Positions 61,292-64,000 of a stretch of 64,000 nucleotides of DNA are shown piece after piece. The position numbers were made by a program, and so were the translations under genes. How positions within the stretch are numbered: position 1 is the first letter of the stretch; each line of letters begins with the position of its first letter. Below the pieces are notes generated by a model. That model was not told where the DNA came from, made no database searches, and worked only from the letters and a program-made list of their open reading frames with translations. This stretch comes from Nonlabens marinus S1-08 (GTDB lineage: Bacteria; Bacteroidota; Bacteroidia; Flavobacteriales; Flavobacteriaceae). The stretch lies in assembly GCF_000831385.1 (NCBI RefSeq), contig NZ_AP014548.1, positions 2,099,779 through 2,163,778 of the forward strand, written 5' to 3'.

Positions 61292-61786
61292 TTAAAAAGG
61301 CAGAATTTTATCAAACTTATTTGGATTCAGATTTCCTAATTTTAAATTTTCCATAGCATTTAAGGCTACATCTACTCTTTTTTGAGAATCCTTAATCCCG
61401 TAGATCAAGAAAATTAAATTGCGCTGTTTACCAGGCAAAAGGGATTCAAATATTTGGTAGGCTTCATAATCACTTAAGAGTACAGCTTCCAGTTCTTCTG
61501 TCATAGGAGCTTGATACTTACTGGTATCTTCTTGCATGTCTATATGCACATTATCACCTTCTTCAATAGCAAGTAATTTCTTGTTGGCTTTTGAAAACAT
61601 AAGGTACCTTAACCCTTTTCTTTTGATAACGCCAGCATAAAGAGTTAACTCGTTCTCATTTGCGCTGACATTTGCAACTACACGTTTGATTTTGTAGATA
61701 TCCAACTGCTCAGCAATATCTTCTGGAATAATCAATGCGCCTATCCATCCATCTGTATTAAGTGGAGTTGTAAACGTGAAAGTCAT
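61292..61786 (-). CDS. YdeI/OmdA-like protein with DUF1905-type domain
   Basis: 164 aa. The N-terminal half (FTTPLNTDGWIGALIIPEDIAEQL ... GVIKRKGLRYLMFSKANKKLLAIEEGD) is DUF1905-like and the C-terminal half (APMTEELEAVLLSDYEAYQIFESLLPGKQRN) is YdeI/OmdA-like. Soluble. It overlaps the start of the gene following the hydrolase (ATGA), so it is cotranscribed with it. Function unknown. Confidence 0.82.
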   Translation of the reverse strand: MTFTFTTPLNTDGWIGALIIPEDIAEQLDIYKIKRVVANVSANENELTLYAGVIKRKGLRYLMFSKANKKLLAIEEGDNVHIDMQEDTSKYQAPMTEELEAVLLSDYEAYQIFESLLPGKQRNLIFLIYGIKDSQKRVDVALNAMENLKLGNLNPNKFDKILPF

Positions 61787-62997
61787 TTTATGAGCTTAGT
61801 GATCACTTGCGTTTGTGTGTGGAGCGTCTTATGTACTGGACATTTATCTGCTATGACCATCAACTTATCTAGCTGGGTTGGATTCAGATCGCTATCTATT
61901 TTTATATGTCTAGTGAACGTATCAATTTTGGCAGTATCACTCTCGCAGTTCTCACAATCCGTCGCATGTTGCTTCCCATAGGTCACATGACATTCTACAT
62001 TTTGCACCTTCCATTTTTTACGCCGGGCATACATTTGAAGGGTCATGACCGTACAAGAAGCTAAACCGCTTGATACAAGGTCGTAGGGTGTGGGTCCAAA
62101 ATTATTACCACCATAGCTTACTGGTTCATCTGCTGTAAAATAATGGGATCCTGCTCGCATCTGTGTGGTAAAAAGTGTTTCTTGATCCAGGCTAGCAACT
62201 ACAGGGAGCTCAGAATCTAATCGATCTTCCTTTTGCTTTTCTAGATATCGAGAGGCCCAGCTGGCAATGACTTCGCCTACATAAATACTATCAACTTTAT
62301 CTGTTAATAGATGGTCTGCACCATCCAGGCTCAAGAAGCTTTTAGGATGAATCGCTGCATGGTATAGCTTTTCAGCATGTGATATGCCTACAGTTGTGTC
62401 CTGGGGGGAATGGCAAATTAAAATTGGACGTCGCAAGTTGTTCAAGGTTTCAGTTACCATTTGCTCATTGATGTCCCTGAGAAACTGTTCTTTGATTTTA
62501 AAGGGTCTTCCGCTTAATTCTACTACTGCTTCTCCATTTTCCACAATCGCTTCGAGCTGGTTGCCAAAAAGGTGTTTCACATGTTTCGTATCGCTAGGTG
62601 TTCCAATTGTTGCAACAACCTTGATGCATTCCGCTTTCGCGGAAGCGTAAATCACCGCAGCACCGCCTAATGAATGACCTATGGCGAGCGTTGGCGCTTT
62701 ATAATTTTTCTTCAAATAGTCAATAGCGGAAAGTAAATCCTCCACATTACCCGAGAAATTAGTATCTCCAAAATCACCCTCAGAATCGCCTAGTCCTGTA
62801 AAATCAAATCTCAAAACGCCAAAACCAGCGGTAGTAAGCGCTCTAGAAATATTTCTTGTGGCGCTAAAGTTCTTACTGCAAGTGAAACAGTGAGCAAAAA
62901 TGGCATAGTTATGCGGAAGGCGATCTGCTGGCAATTCTAGCCTGCCGCTTAACTGATAACCTTCCGCATTTTCAAATTCGATTTTTTCGTAATTCAT
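61783..62997 (-). CDS. Bifunctional alpha/beta hydrolase-OsmC family protein
   Basis: 404 aa. An alpha/beta hydrolase (about 1-255) has nucleophile Ser in AIGHSLGGAAV and a His late in the domain (GADHLLTDK). An OsmC-like domain (about 265-404) has LASCTVMTLQMYARRKKW with the reactive Cys and KCPVHKTL with the second Cys. The fusion is known in Bacteroidota. The OsmC part reduces organic peroxides; the hydrolase substrate is unknown. Confidence 0.92.
   Translation of the reverse strand: MNYEKIEFENAEGYQLSGRLELPADRLPHNYAIFAHCFTCSKNFSATRNISRALTTAGFGVLRFDFTGLGDSEGDFGDTNFSGNVEDLLSAIDYLKKNYKAPTLAIGHSLGGAAVIYASAKAECIKVVATIGTPSDTKHVKHLFGNQLEAIVENGEAVVELSGRPFKIKEQFLRDINEQMVTETLNNLRRPILICHSPQDTTVGISHAEKLYHAAIHPKSFLSLDGADHLLTDKVDSIYVGEVIASWASRYLEKQKEDRLDSELPVVASLDQETLFTTQMRAGSHYFTADEPVSYGGNNFGPTPYDLVSSGLASCTVMTLQMYARRKKWKVQNVECHVTYGKQHATDCENCESDTAKIDTFTRHIKIDSDLNPTQLDKLMVIADKCPVHKTLHTQTQVITKLIK
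62633..62646. repeat. Dispersed palindrome, one mismatch
   Basis: GCTTTCGCGGAAGC, one change from the core, within the hydrolase-OsmC gene. Confidence 0.55.
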
Positions 62998-63006
62998 AGA
63001 CTGATG

Positions 63007-64000
63007 CTATTCCCAGAGGTCTAGCTGTACTTTTTTCATTTCAGATTTATAGGTTTCCCAGTCTGTAGATAGCCATTCCTTAGTTTCTGCCATGGTTTTT
63101 ACCGCCATATTTTCAGCTTGAGTATACAGCTGCGTTTCCGTAGCAGTTTGAGGTCCTTGACGGCTATTGATATAGCTTCTTGCTCCATACAGGCGTTGGG
63201 TAACTGTAGTCTCTGGGTTGCGGGTAATGCCCTGACGATCGTCGATAGTCCCGAAGTATTTAGCTTGCTCAGTTTCTATGGCTTTGATGATCGAGTCTGT
63301 AGTTTTGATTTGCTCTTTGTATTCTTTCTTATCTTTTTCAGTCAAAAGGCTCTTAAAGGCTTCGGCTGTTTTTTTGTTCTTGGCCAACTCTTGAGTGACT
63401 TGATAAATGCGGTCTGTTAGGTCTTCCAACTCTTTCATGGCTTCATACTTAGCCTTGCGATTTGCATCACTGATCTCTGAAATTCTGGGATCATCTTGTA
63501 CGTTAATTTGCGTTTCACTTTCATAACCCGCGTATTCTAATACCGCTTTATAGGTGCCTGGCAACACGTCCACACCACCGTTTTCACGGTCAGAATCGTT
63601 AAATCGACGAGAAGGAAAGTTCTTACCGCTTTCCCTCAACCTCCAGTTCCAATCATGTATTCCTTTTTTCTCAGGCGCTTTTGAATTCAGCGTTCTAATT
63701 AGTCGTTCCCCATCGTAAATTTTGAGGAATAGGCTGTCTGTCTTTACAGTGTCGGACTTCTTAAGTAAATCTTTATCAAAATAGTATTTGAACCTCCCAT
63801 TACTACCGCGATTCTCACCTTGATACATAGCATCTGCACTGAATCTGCTACCGGTAGGTTGCTGATATCTGGCGTGGTATGCGATGGGTGGTTCAAATAA
63901 CTGAATAGGCTTCTCAAATTTTGCATTGTTTCTGGCTAATTCTCGCAACGGACGAATGTCGTCCAGTACCCAAGCTGCACGGCCAAATGTTCCAATAACT
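63007..64000 (-). CDS. C-terminal part of a large secreted BNR/VPS10-like repeat protein, partial
   Basis: The frame is open to the right edge, reading VIGTFGRAAWVLDDIRPLREL at the visible N-terminal end, typical of the last beta-propeller blade of large Bacteroidota glycosyl-hydrolase-like (VPS10/sortilin-type) proteins. A beta-sandwich (about 60-180 of the visible part) and a helical C-terminus with Lys/Glu-rich coiled stretch follow, ending KKVQLDLWE. The N-terminal propellers and signal peptide are outside the window. Confidence 0.72.
   Translation of the reverse strand, partial: VIGTFGRAAWVLDDIRPLRELARNNAKFEKPIQLFEPPIAYHARYQQPTGSRFSADAMYQGENRGSNGRFKYYFDKDLLKKSDTVKTDSLFLKIYDGERLIRTLNSKAPEKKGIHDWNWRLRESGKNFPSRRFNDSDRENGGVDVLPGTYKAVLEYAGYESETQINVQDDPRISEISDANRKAKYEAMKELEDLTDRIYQVTQELAKNKKTAEAFKSLLTEKDKKEYKEQIKTTDSIIKAIETEQAKYFGTIDDRQGITRNPETTVTQRLYGARSYINSRQGPQTATETQLYTQAENMAVKTMAETKEWLSTDWETYKSEMKKVQLDLWE

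Noticed and set aside
1-64000. tRNA, rRNA, tmRNA or riboswitch genes
   Set aside because: None was recognised by eye, including near smpB; a covariance-model scan would be needed to exclude them.

Overview
The window looks like a chromosomal segment of a marine-type Flavobacteriaceae (Bacteroidota). Genus is not provable here, but the style resembles Nonlabens or Dokdonia relatives. Supporting signs are a T9SS C-terminal sorting domain, many lipoproteins with short signal peptides, DUF5686, DUF6263, DUF4331 and 2TM families, an N-terminally extended GAPDH, Bacteroidota-type TAnnTTTG promoter elements, and a 14-bp palindrome (GCTTTCGCGAAAGC) scattered through the core sequence. No rRNA, tRNA, CRISPR array, transposase or phage structural gene was seen.

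Left core (1-29.4 kb): a cut amidohydrolase, a secreted endonuclease I, a DUF3095 cyclase-like protein, GAPDH, a DegP protease, the dapF/GNAT/mltG operon, a secreted lysozyme-like protein, an Fpg-type glycosylase, a PLP-binding protein overlapping a DUF1015 gene, 3-hydroxyacyl-CoA dehydrogenase, a Gfo/Idh oxidoreductase, pcm, a FUSC membrane protein, a monooxygenase with a DnaJ-like zinc finger, an MFS transporter, a PAS histidine kinase and several secreted or membrane proteins.

Middle (about 29.46-48.8 kb): an AT-rich array with integron geometry. A tyrosine recombinase gene (48797-49645, +) points away from it. To its left lie 12 gene cassettes, all read leftward (minus strand), away from the recombinase. 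Eleven of the 12 are bounded by a cassette-specific pair of 9-10-bp inverted arms (GTT... and ...AAC), and each ends in a long imperfect palindrome, as integron attC sites do. Nine copies of a roughly 384-bp cassette without a convincing gene (called B here) each sit immediately 5' of a gene cassette. B ends in TACCTTTG, a match to the Bacteroidota -7 promoter element, so it may act as a promoter cassette. The recombinase lacks the extra domain typical of IntI.

One cassette (41187-47010) carries a complete overlapping five-gene operon: HTH controller, DNA cytosine-5 methyltransferase, a protein with two GHKL ATPase domains, a response-regulator-like receiver protein and a caspase/CHAT-like protease with a His-Cys dyad. 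It has its own promoter overlapped by a palindromic operator. This is the best candidate for an undescribed system: a methylase-linked, two-component-like defence module with a protease effector. The other cassettes carry small hypothetical proteins, lipoproteins, HEAT-like exported proteins and a SpoIIAA-like protein.

Right core (49.9-64 kb): a DUF5686 outer-membrane protein, smpB, a DUF6503-like lipoprotein, a LytS/2TM/LytTR signalling operon, a DUF4331 pair with a TPR lipoprotein, an ECF sigma/anti-sigma pair, Cu/Zn superoxide dismutase, a YdeI-type protein, an alpha/beta hydrolase-OsmC fusion, and the C-terminal part of a large secreted protein cut by the window edge.
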